A DNA stretch of 64,000 nt from Beijerinckia mobilis (GTDB taxonomy: Bacteria; Pseudomonadota; Alphaproteobacteria; Rhizobiales; Beijerinckiaceae): positions 1 through 64,000 of the forward strand of contig NZ_JQJH01000004.1 of the NCBI RefSeq assembly GCF_000745425.1, written 5' to 3'. Of this stretch, positions 1 to 9,261 are shown piece by piece (within the stretch, counting starts at the first letter, position 1; the number at the start of each line of letters is the position of its first letter). Below the pieces are notes generated by a model. That model did not search any database. It saw only the letters and a list, made by a program, of their open reading frames with translations, and was not told the origin of the DNA. The position numbers were made by a program, and so were the translations under genes.

Positions 1-285
1 TTCATCTATCATGGATTGTTCGAGGCACGGCCAAACGACGATATCGGCTTCGGCATCGGCACGACGCATGTCAATCCGGCTGTCGCGACCGGACAATCCC
101 TGGCCAATCTCGGCTATACGCAGAGCGGAGAACTGACTCTTGAAACCTTTTACGGCTTACAGGCGACAGGCTGGCTGAACATCAAAGGCAGCCTGCAATA
201 TATCCATAATCCCGGCGGGTACGGCAATTATGGGCATTATAATGATGCCTGGATCAGCGGCCTTCGGGCGACGATCGTCTTTTAA
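1..285 (+). CDS. Carbohydrate porin, OprB type (C-terminal part)
   Basis: Only the last ~94 codons are in the window; the frame is open from base 1 to a TAA at 283-285. The visible protein reads like the end of an outer-membrane beta-barrel: alternating polar and hydrophobic strands, a stretch like 'LQYIHNPGGYG' and a final strand ending in phenylalanine (RATIVF), the usual C-terminal signal for barrel insertion. The pattern 'YGLQATGWLNIKGSLQYIHNPGG' is typical of the OprB family of sugar-uptake porins. The real start lies upstream of the window. Family assignment rests on pattern recognition of a fragment; substrate cannot be told. Confidence 0.7.
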   Translation, partial: FIYHGLFEARPNDDIGFGIGTTHVNPAVATGQSLANLGYTQSGELTLETFYGLQATGWLNIKGSLQYIHNPGGYGNYGHYNDAWISGLRATIVF

Positions 286-316
286 CGATAACAGGATCAA
301 GCGAAGGGAGGACAAT

Positions 317-589
317 ATGCCGAAAGCATTCTATTGGGGTGTATCCGCTGTCGCAATGACAGGCTTGTTTGTCGCGACGCTGCACGCCTTCGAGGTGCAG
401 AGCGAAGAAGCTTTTCACCTCGAACACATGAAGGCGATTCCGGCAAAAATGCACGATGGCGACATGGCAACCGTTCACCTCTTAAAGGTGAATGGAAAAA
501 AGATGATCGCCATCCCGCTGAAATCTATTCCGCCGGAATTACGGGACGAGCTCTGCGTCAAGGATCCCGTCGGCATATGCGACGAATAG
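317..589 (+). CDS. Small exported or membrane-anchored hypothetical protein
   Basis: This is a 90-residue protein. The start at 317 is chosen because GGGAGGA lies just upstream (about 306-312); an in-frame ATG at 230 would overlap the porin and has no such site. The N-terminus has a hydrophobic segment (about residues 6-21, WGVSAVAMTGLFVATLHAF) that could be a signal peptide or anchor, followed by a polar domain with a Lys/Met-rich stretch and two cysteines near the C-terminus (CVKDPVGIC). I do not recognise the family. It follows the porin by about 30 bases and may be co-transcribed with it. Confidence 0.55.
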   Translation: MPKAFYWGVSAVAMTGLFVATLHAFEVQSEEAFHLEHMKAIPAKMHDGDMATVHLLKVNGKKMIAIPLKSIPPELRDELCVKDPVGICDE

Positions 590-689
590 CAAGTAAGTGT
601 TACCAATCTGATAGAAAAACACACCGATTCATTTCCCACAGCCAAAAAGGCCGAGATAATTTCGTATAAACTGATTCGGAATTACTGTG

Positions 690-1097
690 TGGTAGATCCA
701 GGGTCATCTTGAGGACCTTTACGGGATCGACGTCTCGCCGGATCTCACGTCATCCGTCACTGGCTCCGTTCTGGAAGAGGTAAAGGAATGGCAGAACAAG
801 CCCCCCGACGCCTGCTATCCAATCATCTTCTTCGACGCGATCCGCGTCAAAATCTGCGACGAAGGTTTCGTGCGCAACAAGGCCGTCTACAACAACGTCG
901 GCGTGCTGGCGCACGGCGTCAAAAAGATTCTGGGCTTCTGGATCAAGTAGATGGAGGGAGTTAAATTCTGGCTGCGCGTGATGAATGAATTGAAGAACCG
1001 CGGCGTCGGGACACGCTACTCGCCATCGTCTTCGGCGAACGCTTCGTCATTCAATGACGGAATAAGCGGCCTCAATCACTAAATGCCTGTCAGTCCC
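690..1097 (+). pseudogene. IS256-family (mutator) transposase remnant with terminal inverted repeat
   Basis: Translation from 699 gives residues characteristic of IS256-family transposases: QGHLEDLYGIDVSP, then EVKEWQNKP, IFFDAIRVKICDEGFVRNKAVY and, after a stop, KFWLRVMNELKNRGV. The frame is broken by an in-frame TAG at 948-950 where the family has Gln. After about 1008 the homology jumps to another frame (1013-1057) encoding LAIVFGERF, which resembles the transposase C-terminus, so the middle to late part of the gene seems deleted. A sequence at about 1076-1097 ending in CTGTCAGTCCC resembles the right terminal inverted repeat of this family. The left end is missing. It is a dead insertion-sequence scar. 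Confidence 0.8.
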
Positions 1098-1126
1098 ACT
1101 CTCAACAAAGGTCAACAGGACACTCA

Positions 1127-2197
1127 ATGAAATCTGATTCAACCGCCATTCGTGTTGGTCTCATTGGTTACGGCTTTTCGGGGAAGACTTTTCATGCTCC
1201 GCTAATCAGGGCAACACCTGGCCTTGAACTTACCGTCGTCGCGTCTCGTGATCCTGACAAGGTTCAGGCTGACATACATGACCTTACCGTCATCTCAGAT
1301 CCAATGCAGGTCGCGAGGTCCGACATGGTCGATCTGTTGGTCGTCGCGACACCGAATGACAGTCATGCACCGATCGCGAGAGCGGCACTCGAGGCAGGCA
1401 AACATGTTGTAATCGACAAGCCATTCACGCTCGACCTAGCCTCGGCCCGTGAGTTGATCGCGCTTGCGGATAGCAGGGGTGTGTTGCTATCGGTGTTCCA
1501 CAACCGACGCTGGGACAGCGATTTCCTCAGTATCAAGAAGGTCATTAACGACGGTCTGATCGGTACCGTCACCCATTTCGAGTCCCATATAGACCGTTTC
1601 CGCCCAGAGGTCCGTGTCCGCTGGCGAGAACAGGGTGGTCCCGGAAGCGGGTTATGGTTCGACATCGGCCCGCATCTGGTGGATCAGGCACTTCAATTGT
1701 TTGGATTACCTCGTCGAGTGCAAGGCAATCTAGCCAGGCAACGCTTAGGTGCTGTCTCCGACGATTGGGCGCATGCCGTTCTTGACTATGAGGAACGTCG
1801 CGTCATCCTCCATGCTGGCTTGCTGACCGCTGGCGGTAGCTATCGCTTCGTCGCCCATGGTGAAGGTGGCAGCGTGGTCAAGCAGCAAGCTGATCGTCAA
1901 GAGGATCAGTTGCGCGGCGGCATGAAGCCAGGCGATCCGGGTTGGGGTAACGATCCTGATCCCGTCATCCTCTTTGATGGTAGTGGTGCATCGCGAATGT
2001 TGCCATCAGTGGCTGGAGATCAGCGACACTACTACAAAGGTGTGGTGGATGCGTTGAAAGGCATCGGACGAACGCATGTGACGTCACTTCAGGCCTTGGG
2101 GGTCATGGCAGTGATGGAAGCAGTGATAGAATCAGCGCGGATGCATGCGGCTGTTGAATTAGCATTGGAACCGGAGGAACGCGCAATATGGATATAA
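1127..2197 (+). CDS. Gfo/Idh/MocA family NAD(P)-dependent oxidoreductase
   Basis: 356 residues, the usual length for the family. The N-terminal Rossmann fold has VGLIGYGFSGKTFHAPL (about residues 10-26). The family's E-K-P-like motif is VIDKPF (about 102-107), and the catalytic-type segment DIGPHLVDQA (about 180-189) supplies Asp and His. Members oxidise or reduce sugars, inositols or related polyols in the cytoplasm; the substrate cannot be inferred here. It sits alone between an IS256 scar and a decayed serine recombinase, so it may be cargo of a degenerate mobile region; this is inference from context. The start ATG at 1127 follows a weak AGGA-like site (about 1117-1120). Confidence 0.85.
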   Translation: MKSDSTAIRVGLIGYGFSGKTFHAPLIRATPGLELTVVASRDPDKVQADIHDLTVISDPMQVARSDMVDLLVVATPNDSHAPIARAALEAGKHVVIDKPFTLDLASARELIALADSRGVLLSVFHNRRWDSDFLSIKKVINDGLIGTVTHFESHIDRFRPEVRVRWREQGGPGSGLWFDIGPHLVDQALQLFGLPRRVQGNLARQRLGAVSDDWAHAVLDYEERRVILHAGLLTAGGSYRFVAHGEGGSVVKQQADRQEDQLRGGMKPGDPGWGNDPDPVILFDGSGASRMLPSVAGDQRHYYKGVVDALKGIGRTHVTSLQALGVMAVMEAVIESARMHAAVELALEPEERAIWI

Positions 2198-2349
2198 GTG
2201 CGCCTAAAAAATCGATTCGTTAACCATGTTTGGCTGACGATATTTGCATGGCGAAACAGCTTTTTTCCTGGCGGCTAATGGGCTGGAATCGGGGCGTCGT
2301 TTCGTCAGATCCACCGCGCCCGAAGGGCAGTCGGCCACAGGGCGAGAAC

Positions 2350-2838
2350 CGCGAGGTGCTAAATAGCCGTGCTCTGATTGCAGAAATGCCGGAGCGTGTG
2401 ACCATTAGCCCTGCCGGCATCCGGCTCACACTGAACGGCAAGGGGATGGTGCCGAAGCCGGAGGTATAGACGAGACCCTGGCAATTGCCTGGACGCTACA
2501 GCCGTATCGGCGGCGGCGGGAGATTCTTCAGCCCGAAACTGCTCCAGGTCCGCTGCAACCGATCCTGACGGGGGAACGCCAGAAACTTCTCGCCGCGATC
2601 CTTCAGGCACGAACCTGGCTCGTTGATCTCGTGGTGCTGCCCGGAAATTGCCCATCTCGCGCGCCGCGAGCAGCGGACCGAGCGTTCGGTCCGCATGATC
2701 CTTTCGCTGGCCTTTCTCGATCCGGCACTGGTTCGGGCGGCGGTCGAAGCCCTGTTCCGGCGCGGCTATGGTGTGACCCGGTTGGTCGATCTGCCGATGC
2801 ACTGGCCGGAACAATGGTGGGTCCTGTCCCTGCCGTAG
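2350..2838 (+). pseudogene. Site-specific serine recombinase, C-terminal remnant (frameshifted)
   Basis: Three consecutive segments in different frames align to the C-terminal end of large serine recombinases common in alphaproteobacteria. The first ends at 2469 and includes ERVTISPAGIRLTLNG. The second (about 2472-2640) includes ETLAIAWTLQPYRRRREILQ and LLAAILQARTWLVDLV. The third (about 2640-2838) includes ARREQRTERSVRMILSLAFLDPALVRAAVE and ends WPEQWWVLSLP. At least two frameshifts (near 2466 and 2630-2640) separate them, and the catalytic N-terminal domain is absent. It lies about 400 bases from the 3' end of a tRNA gene, a common integration site. It is non-functional as it stands. Confidence 0.7.
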
Positions 2839-3249
2839 CCGCGATAGCCTCGAGCTTTCCGCAAGGCGTTAAATCTCGACGTAGAGCCTGATTCGTGGAT
2901 CCCGTGGGGATAGCCAGCGAGAGGAACAGAACCCTCCGACCCCAACGGATGGTTCTGTTGTCATTGTGCCACGGGAAAGAAACAAGGAAACGTCAGCACG
3001 GGAATCTGCTCAATCGTCCTGCTCGGTCCATCCTCGCTGCCGCGCGCCACAAACCGGTCTCTGAGCTGATGATCGGGAAAAGCGCGGAAAGGAAAATCGG
3101 GGCGTCTGAGACAGGAGGCCGGAGAGTGCTATGAAAGCCCCGAAATCCGGGCGTTTATGTCGCCAGAGACGCGGCAGGTTACTGCAAGCCCCCTGAAACA
3201 TCGGAGCTTTAGCACAAGCTTAAAAGCAAGTGAAAACAATGTATCGTGC
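2839..3249. other. Gap between recombinase remnant and tRNA-Ala, no convincing gene
   Basis: About 410 bases with short open frames only, none resembling a known protein. A short inverted repeat (ACAGAACC and GGTTCTGT, roughly 2927-2965) is visible. The stretch is probably the decayed end of an integrated element; I see no duplicated tRNA 3' end that would prove an attachment site. Confidence 0.4.
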
Positions 3250-3325
3250 TGGTGGAGCTGAGGGGAATCGAACCCCTGACCTCTGCAGTGCGATTGCAGC
3301 GCTCTCCCATCTGAGCTACAGCCCC
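3250..3325 (-). tRNA. tRNA-Ala (anticodon CGC)
   Basis: Read on the minus strand this 76-base stretch folds as a complete cloverleaf: acceptor GGGGCTG pairing with CAGCTCC, D-arm TAGCTCAGATGGGAGAGC, anticodon stem CTGCA/TGCAG with loop ATCGCAC, and T-arm with GGTTCGATTCC. Anticodon CGC reads alanine codon GCG. Discriminator A and an encoded CCA (plus-strand 3250-3252) complete the 3' end. Its 3' end points toward the recombinase remnant, so it may have served as an integration site. Confidence 0.96.
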
Positions 3326-3835
3326 CAGTGCGGATTTATCTACGCGAGTGTTCGACGCTGTGCAAGCCGGAGTTTGACGATTTCTTTGCTGAAAGCTTTT
3401 TCCCGACGGGATGGTTTGGAGGATCTCGCGGAAACACCCCTAAACCTCTACACGAAATACGGAAAAAGGGCCTTACTTGTGGGCAAGCGGTTGGCTGCTT
3501 AAACAAAGCAGGAGCCCTTCTGGCTGTTGCCGCGAAGATCCATCAAAAAGAGAGCATTTCCAATGTCTTTGAATCGCAAAGCGATTTTGTTCAAAGGGAA
3601 ATGCTGTCGGCTGCTGTCGGGAGGGGCAGGCAGCTTAGAACGCTCTGATCCATGATCCGCCGGCACGTTTCTGCGATTTGGATAATTCTTCGATTCCGGT
3701 GCGGCCAGGCTGGTCTGGATGGCTCTATGTGCTTAAATAAAAGTGTTTTCCATCGTCTGGCATAATCATCGATACAAATCAGGCGGAAGATGCTTCGGTA
3801 AAAGAATCGGCGTCACTAAAGTTCAAGGATCCTTC
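3326..3835. other. Intergenic region upstream of tRNA-Ala and yggT
   Basis: About 510 bases without a convincing gene. It must hold the promoter of the tRNA (minus strand) and of the YggT gene (plus strand). It also contains one member of the dispersed palindromic repeat family at about 3551-3605. No other structure was recognised. Confidence 0.5.
3551..3605. repeat. Dispersed palindromic intergenic repeat, copy A (divergent)
   Basis: It has the family layout AGAGCATTTC, then GAATCGCAAAGCGATT in the centre, then GGGAAATGCT, i.e. outer arms GAGCATTTCC/GGGAAATGCT around an inner palindrome. It is more divergent than the other copies and lacks the T-run and the second palindrome seen elsewhere. 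Confidence 0.6.
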
Positions 3836-4126
3836 ATGCGCGCGTTACTTGATGTCCTGCTGCTCGTTCTTCATCTTTATAGTTACGTCATTATCATTGT
3901 TGCCATAATGTCTTGGCTCATCGCCTTTAACGTTATCAATATGTATAATGATCTCGTGCGCTCGATCTGGAATGCGTTGAATGCTCTGACGGAACCGGTT
4001 CTCCGGCCAATCAGGTCGGTTCTTCCGGATCTTGGGGGTATCGATATTTCGCCGGTTATCTTGCTGCTTCTCCTCTTCCTCCTCGAAGATGTCATTCAGC
4101 GATATATCTATCCGAATGTCTTCTAA
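3836..4126 (+). CDS. YggT family integral membrane protein
   Basis: 96 residues with two hydrophobic segments, one at about 3-30 (LLDVLLLVLHLYSYVIIIVAIMSWL) and one near the C-terminus (VILLLLLFLLEDVIQRYIY). They flank a conserved cytoplasm-side stretch with LTEPVLRPIRSVLP, the signature of the YggT family. The family's role is not well defined; members have been linked to osmotic tolerance and to cell division or membrane protein placement. The start at 3836 follows AAGGA at about 3825-3829; an upstream in-frame start at 3743 would add a non-conserved tail. It is a separate unit about 200 bases before the efflux genes. Confidence 0.88.
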   Translation: MRALLDVLLLVLHLYSYVIIIVAIMSWLIAFNVINMYNDLVRSIWNALNALTEPVLRPIRSVLPDLGGIDISPVILLLLLFLLEDVIQRYIYPNVF

Positions 4127-4329
4127 CCTCCCGGCCGAGTTCGCAAATCACTCCTGAGCCGTGACATCACGAGGCGGCCGAATCCTCATTATATTTCTCA
4201 GCGTAATTCACTCTTGATGGGATCACGGTGAAGTGTGAAGCCTGCCGGACCTGCATGTGCTATTTTAAAAACGAATTGAAGAAAGATCGTTCGTTAAAGG
4301 CGCATGCCGGCAGCTTCTCAGGTTAGTTT

Positions 4330-7300
4330 ATGGAACTTGTTAAATATGCTCTGAAGTTCCGTATTTCCTTCTATGTTCTGGCCATCGTCATGATGCTAGG
4401 GGGAATCGGTTCGGCAATCGTCATGCCCAAGGATGTTTTGCCGAGCGTTGATATTCCTGTCGTCGTGATTGTCTGGACCTATACCGGTCTCAACACGACC
4501 GATATGAGTCAGCGTATCACTACCTATAGTGAATATTCCCTCTCGAATAATGTCAATAATATCAGGCGTATGGAAAGTACGACGCTGCAGGGAGTGGCAA
4601 TCGAGAAGATTTTCTTCGATCCCGACGTGAGCGTCGATCTCGCTATCACCCAAGTCGTGTCGGCGATGAATTCGATACGCGCGGTCATGCCGCCCGGTGT
4701 TCAGCCTCCTGTCGTCATGCGTTTTTCGGCCTCTGCGGTGCCGGTTATCCAGCTTTCTCTTTCATCGCAGAAGGATTCGCAGGCGCAACTCTTCGATTAC
4801 GGCATGTATCGTATTCGTCAGACGTTGGCACAGGTTCCGGGATCGACCCTGCCGACCCCCTATGGCGGTGCACCACGGCAGATCATGGTCGATCTTGATC
4901 TGAAGGCGTTGCAGGCCAATGGCATGACGCCGCTTGATGTCGCCAATGCGGTCGGCACGCAAAGTCTCGTCGTGCCGTCGGGGCTCTCCAAAATCGGCAG
5001 TACGCAATATCCCGTCCGGTTGAACTCGACGCCTGAAGCGATCGAGACCCTGAATGAAATGCCTATAAAGGTAGAAAAGGGTACGCCGGTCCTTCTACGT
5101 GATGTCGCCTTCGTCCGTGATGGGGCCCCGCCGCAATTGAACATCGTGCGTGCAAACGGCACGCGTTCCATTCTCCTGACGATCTTGAAGAACGGAACAG
5201 CGTCGACGCTTTCTGTGGTCAATAATGTCAAGAAATTTCTGCCGGATATTCGGGCGGCGGCTCCGCCAAGCATGAAGATTACGCCGCTGTTCGATCAGTC
5301 GGTCTTCGTTTCCGGGGCGATTCGCGACGTGGTGCGCGAGGCGGTCATTGCTGCGGCCCTGACGGGTTGCACGATCCTGTTGTTCCTCGGATCCTGGCGT
5401 TCGACATTGATCGTATTGGTGTCCATTCCGCTTTCGATTCTCACGTCGCTGACGATTCTTGCATTCCTTGGGCATACGATAAACATTATGACCTTGGGTG
5501 GACTTGCGCTTGCTGTCGGCATCCTCGTCGATGATGCAACCGTGGCCATCGAAAACACTTATCGTCTCATGGAGGAGGGGCATGGTTTTCGTGAGTCGGT
5601 GGTTTATGGCGCGGCGGGAATCGCCAAGCCGGCGCTGATCTCGACTTTGTCGATCTGCTCCGCTTTCGTTTCCGTGTTCTTTCTCACCGATACACCCAAA
5701 TATCTGTTTACGCCGCAGGCCTTCGCGGTCGTGTTCGCGATGCTTACGTCTTATCTTCTGTCGCGTACACTCGTTCCGATCCTGATCGACGTGCTCGTGA
5801 AAAAGGAATTTGATCAGCGTTTCGGTGAAGGGCGCGGAGCGGGACATGGGAATGCCCATGCTGCGCTGACAGGGCCGCAGCCCGAAGGTATCTCCGGATT
5901 TTTCGTCCGTTTTCATGCAGGCTTCGAACGAGGCTTCGCCCGGTTCCACCGCTCCTATCTTGGACTCCTGCATGCGATCATCGCGCACCGTCTCGTAACC
6001 GTATCGACGGTGATGGTGGTGATCGCTTCGTCAGGCGTCTTGTTCACCTTTGTGGGCCAGGATTATTTTCCTCAGATCGATGCTGGGTCGTTGACGCTCC
6101 ACATTCGCACCCGCTCGGGCATGCGCATAGAAGCTGCGGAGCAGATTTTTGCACAGGTTGAAAAGACGATTCATGAGGTTATCCCGGAGGAAGAGCTTTC
6201 CATTATCGTCGATAATATCGGTCTGCCGGCTTTCAATTATAATTTTGCGTTCGGCGACGGATCTTTCGTCGCCTATAACGACGGTCAGATGCTGATTTCC
6301 TTCTCAGAAGAGCATGGATCGACCATCGAATATATGAAGAAGCTGCGCCCTATTCTGCGCGCACGCTTCCCTGATACGATCTTTTATTTCCAGCCGTCGG
6401 ACATCATTACCCAGATTCTCGATTTCGGCAGCATTACGCAGATCGACGTTCAGGTACTCGGTCGTCATGAAGAGAAGGATCTTGAAGTCGCGAAGAACCT
6501 GGAACGCAAGATCAGAGCCGTGCGAGGTGCCGTCGATGTCCATATTCACCAGATCACCGATGCTCCGGAATATTACGGCACGATCAATCGCCAGATGGCA
6601 CGTGAAATCGGGCTCAGCACGCAGCAATTGTCCAATTCGCTGAATGTGTCGCTCGGCGGCAGCTTTCAGGTCTATCCCAATTTCTGGGCCGATCCCAAAA
6701 CCGGCATTCCCTATCAGCTTTGGGTCCAGACGCCAGAATATAGGACTGCCTCTCTCGCCATGGTGGAGAACACGCCGATTTACGTGAGCGGTCCCAATAA
6801 TGCGACGCCTGGTATTGTCACCCTGTTACAGAATGTGGTCGATCTGAAGCGTCAGAGTGAGCAGACCGTCGTCAATCACGTTAATGTGTCGCCGAAATAT
6901 GATATTTTCGCCAGTGTTCAGGACCGTGACCTGGGTTCGATTCGTAACGAAATCGAAAAGATCATCGCCGAAGAGCAGAAGAATCTGCAACCACCCGACA
7001 AGATTACGATCCTTGGCCAGATTCAGGATATGGATAATGCCTTTTTCAACATTGAGATCGGCCTCGGCATCGCTCTGGTTGCAGTCTATCTTCTGATGGC
7101 AATCAATTATCAGAGCTGGGGTGATCCCTTTGTGGTTCTGGCCGCGTTGCCGCTCGCGTTCTGCGGCATTATCATGAGCTTGTTCATTACACAGACCACA
7201 TTTTCCATTCCGTCTCTGTTCGGCGCTATCATGAGTGTCGGTGTGGCGAGCGCCAATTCCATTCTGCTGGTGACCTTTGCAAGGGAGTATCGGGAGGAAA

Positions 7301-7560
7301 CGGGTTGCGGGGCCATCGAGGCGGCGCTCAAGGCTGGTGAAACGCGCCTCCGACCGGTGTTGATGACGGCGAGTGCCATGTTCATTGGCCTCTTGCCGAT
7401 GGCTATCGGTGTTGGAGAAGGCAGCGAGCAGAACGCCGCCCTGGCGAGAGCCGTTCTTGGTGGCGTCGCCGTCGGCACCTGTTCCACCCTGTTGTTCGTT
7501 CCTTTCCTTTATTCCCTCCTGCGCAGGGGTAAGGTCGAACCGATCAAGGATTATCTATGA
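4330..7560 (+). CDS. RND-family efflux transporter, inner-membrane permease
   Basis: 1076 residues, in the range of AcrB/HAE1-type proton-driven exporters. The N-terminal helix (FRISFYVLAIVMMLGG), two large periplasmic loops and two blocks of membrane helices (about 340-490 and 880-1060) give the classic duplicated 12-helix layout. The proton-relay helix motif LAVGILVDDATVAIENTYR (about 395-413) contains the paired aspartates. The pump would move substrates from inner membrane or periplasm outward through a fusion protein and an outer-membrane channel. The stop overlaps the next gene's ATG (ATGA at 7557-7560), indicating translational coupling. No outer-membrane factor is encoded nearby, so an unlinked TolC-like channel is presumed. 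Substrate unknown. Confidence 0.93.
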   Translation: MELVKYALKFRISFYVLAIVMMLGGIGSAIVMPKDVLPSVDIPVVVIVWTYTGLNTTDMSQRITTYSEYSLSNNVNNIRRMESTTLQGVAIEKIFFDPDVSVDLAITQVVSAMNSIRAVMPPGVQPPVVMRFSASAVPVIQLSLSSQKDSQAQLFDYGMYRIRQTLAQVPGSTLPTPYGGAPRQIMVDLDLKALQANGMTPLDVANAVGTQSLVVPSGLSKIGSTQYPVRLNSTPEAIETLNEMPIKVEKGTPVLLRDVAFVRDGAPPQLNIVRANGTRSILLTILKNGTASTLSVVNNVKKFLPDIRAAAPPSMKITPLFDQSVFVSGAIRDVVREAVIAAALTGCTILLFLGSWRSTLIVLVSIPLSILTSLTILAFLGHTINIMTLGGLALAVGILVDDATVAIENTYRLMEEGHGFRESVVYGAAGIAKPALISTLSICSAFVSVFFLTDTPKYLFTPQAFAVVFAMLTSYLLSRTLVPILIDVLVKKEFDQRFGEGRGAGHGNAHAALTGPQPEGISGFFVRFHAGFERGFARFHRSYLGLLHAIIAHRLVTVSTVMVVIASSGVLFTFVGQDYFPQIDAGSLTLHIRTRSGMRIEAAEQIFAQVEKTIHEVIPEEELSIIVDNIGLPAFNYNFAFGDGSFVAYNDGQMLISFSEEHGSTIEYMKKLRPILRARFPDTIFYFQPSDIITQILDFGSITQIDVQVLGRHEEKDLEVAKNLERKIRAVRGAVDVHIHQITDAPEYYGTINRQMAREIGLSTQQLSNSLNVSLGGSFQVYPNFWADPKTGIPYQLWVQTPEYRTASLAMVENTPIYVSGPNNATPGIVTLLQNVVDLKRQSEQTVVNHVNVSPKYDIFASVQDRDLGSIRNEIEKIIAEEQKNLQPPDKITILGQIQDMDNAFFNIEIGLGIALVAVYLLMAINYQSWGDPFVVLAALPLAFCGIIMSLFITQTTFSIPSLFGAIMSVGVASANSILLVTFAREYREETGCGAIEAALKAGETRLRPVLMTASAMFIGLLPMAIGVGEGSEQNAALARAVLGGVAVGTCSTLLFVPFLYSLLRRGKVEPIKDYL

Positions 7561-8867
7561 GCGAGGCAAACCCACGGGCAGAGACTGGCTTGCATAGCCA
7601 CGCGTCCACGGTCGATGTGGAACATTATCCCATGCCGTCAAGAAAAATCTTTCTGATCGTGTTTTTGGCGGCAGGTGGCGTGTTGGCTTACGGCGCCTAT
7701 GGCCATTGGCAGCGCTATTCAGCTTCCGTCGAAGCGCAGGAAAAGACAGTCAATTTCGTGCCAAAGGTGCAAGTGTATAAGGCCCAACTGCATGAGGAAC
7801 CGATTGAATTGACGCTGCCTGGGCAGACGGTCGCTTTCAATATGGCGGCCATCTATGCGCGTGCGACGGGATATATTGCCGAACGCCATGTCGATATCGG
7901 AAGCCGCGTCAAGACTGGCGATTTGCTCGTGCGCATTTCTGCACCCGATCTCGATCGTCAGTTCGATCAAGCCAAGGCACAGTTGAAACAAGTCGAGGCA
8001 GCGCTGGCGCAGGCACAGGCACAAGTCGTTCAGGCCGAAGCCAATGTGCGCCTTGCCGATGTGACTTATTATCGCGCCGACACGCTCAGCAAGCGCGGTT
8101 ATCAGACCATGCAGGTGCGGGATAATCAGCAGGCGAATGTCTCGGTGCAGCAGGCGGCATTGGAAACAGCGCATGCGGGAGTCAAGCTCGCGCAGGCCAA
8201 CGTCGATGCTCAGAAGGCAACAGTTGAAAGATTGCGGACCTTGACGGAGTTCGAAAGGGTCGTTGCTCCTTTCGATGGCATCATCACGACACGTAATGTT
8301 GAGGTCGGTGATCTTGTCAATGCGGATAATGGTACCGGAACACCAATGTTTTCCATCAACCGCGACGATGTCTTGCGTGTGGCCGTCAATGTTCCGCAGA
8401 GTGTGGCGATTGGCGTCGAGGATGGTCTGAACGCCCGCGTGAGCGTGCCGCAGATGCCGGAGAAGGTTTTCATCGGTAAGGTTGCTCGCAGCTCGGTGGC
8501 ATTGACATCTTCTGCCCGAACCTTGTCCACGGAGGTGGATGTTCCCAACAAGGACGGTCTGTTGCGCCCCGGACTCTTCGTGGATGTAACATTTTCCGTA
8601 CCGAGGACGCGCCCAAATGTTGTCGTTCCTTCGGAAGCCCTCATCTTCAACCAGCACGGGCTACAAGTCGCGGTTGTGGGTGAGGATAATCGCGTGAGTC
8701 TGAAACAAGTCACGATCTATCGGGATTTCGGCCGCACCGTCGAATTGAATGATGGATTGACCGGCCATGAAAAAATCGTGCTGAATCCTCCAGCCCTTCT
8801 TATGGACGGAAGTAGAGTTGAGATTGAGTCTGATGGGGTTGAAAAGCAGGCTTCCGCGACGCCGTAG
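7557..8867 (+). CDS. RND efflux periplasmic adaptor (membrane fusion protein)
   Basis: 436 residues. A cytoplasmic N-terminal tail is followed by one membrane helix (about 25-45, KIFLIVFLAAGGVLAYGAYG). The lipoyl-type half domain includes ARATGYIAERHVDIGSRVKTGDLL. A Gln/Ala-rich coiled-coil hairpin spans about 135-225 (KQVEAALAQAQAQVVQAEANVRLA), then come the returning lipoyl half (RVVAPFDGIITTRNVEVGDLV) and beta-barrel domains. It would bridge the upstream RND permease to an outer-membrane channel. Gene order, permease before adaptor, is the reverse of acrAB. ATGA overlap with the permease gene supports one transcript. The hydrophilic tail before the helix is longer than in lipid-anchored adaptors. 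Confidence 0.92.
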   Translation: MSEANPRAETGLHSHASTVDVEHYPMPSRKIFLIVFLAAGGVLAYGAYGHWQRYSASVEAQEKTVNFVPKVQVYKAQLHEEPIELTLPGQTVAFNMAAIYARATGYIAERHVDIGSRVKTGDLLVRISAPDLDRQFDQAKAQLKQVEAALAQAQAQVVQAEANVRLADVTYYRADTLSKRGYQTMQVRDNQQANVSVQQAALETAHAGVKLAQANVDAQKATVERLRTLTEFERVVAPFDGIITTRNVEVGDLVNADNGTGTPMFSINRDDVLRVAVNVPQSVAIGVEDGLNARVSVPQMPEKVFIGKVARSSVALTSSARTLSTEVDVPNKDGLLRPGLFVDVTFSVPRTRPNVVVPSEALIFNQHGLQVAVVGEDNRVSLKQVTIYRDFGRTVELNDGLTGHEKIVLNPPALLMDGSRVEIESDGVEKQASATP

Positions 8868-9261
8868 AACAGCCAAAATATAGGTTTGCCACAAGGCTGT
8901 GGTCGCCGCGTTTTTCCGTTTCCAAGCGGAATTTCCTGAAATGGATGGTACTTTCTCGAAAATTTGTGACTTTAGAGAAATATAAAGTTTTATTTGGCGT
9001 CTGAGAGATCAGGTGCCTCCCTTATAAGAGCATGTTCGGCTGTTTCGAAAGCATTCTAGAGCATTGGACATGGCTTCATTCGAATTCCGATGCTTTAGAG
9101 GGCCTCAAGTCAGCCGAATATGTTTAGCCATTTTTGAGGCAATGCTCGCTTACCCATTGGATGGGCGAGGCATTGCTGTGGCGGAAGGCTCTCTATTGTA
9201 TCTGCTACATTAGCCTTCCGTCTCTGTCCTCCGCGCTAGACGGTATGTTTCCGCGCTGCAA

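Noticed and set aside
3230-3502. Plus-strand open frame encoding a protein with 'EGNRTPDLCSAIAALSHLSYSPQ'
   Set aside because: It is the antisense reading of tRNA-Ala(CGC), a well-known spurious call.
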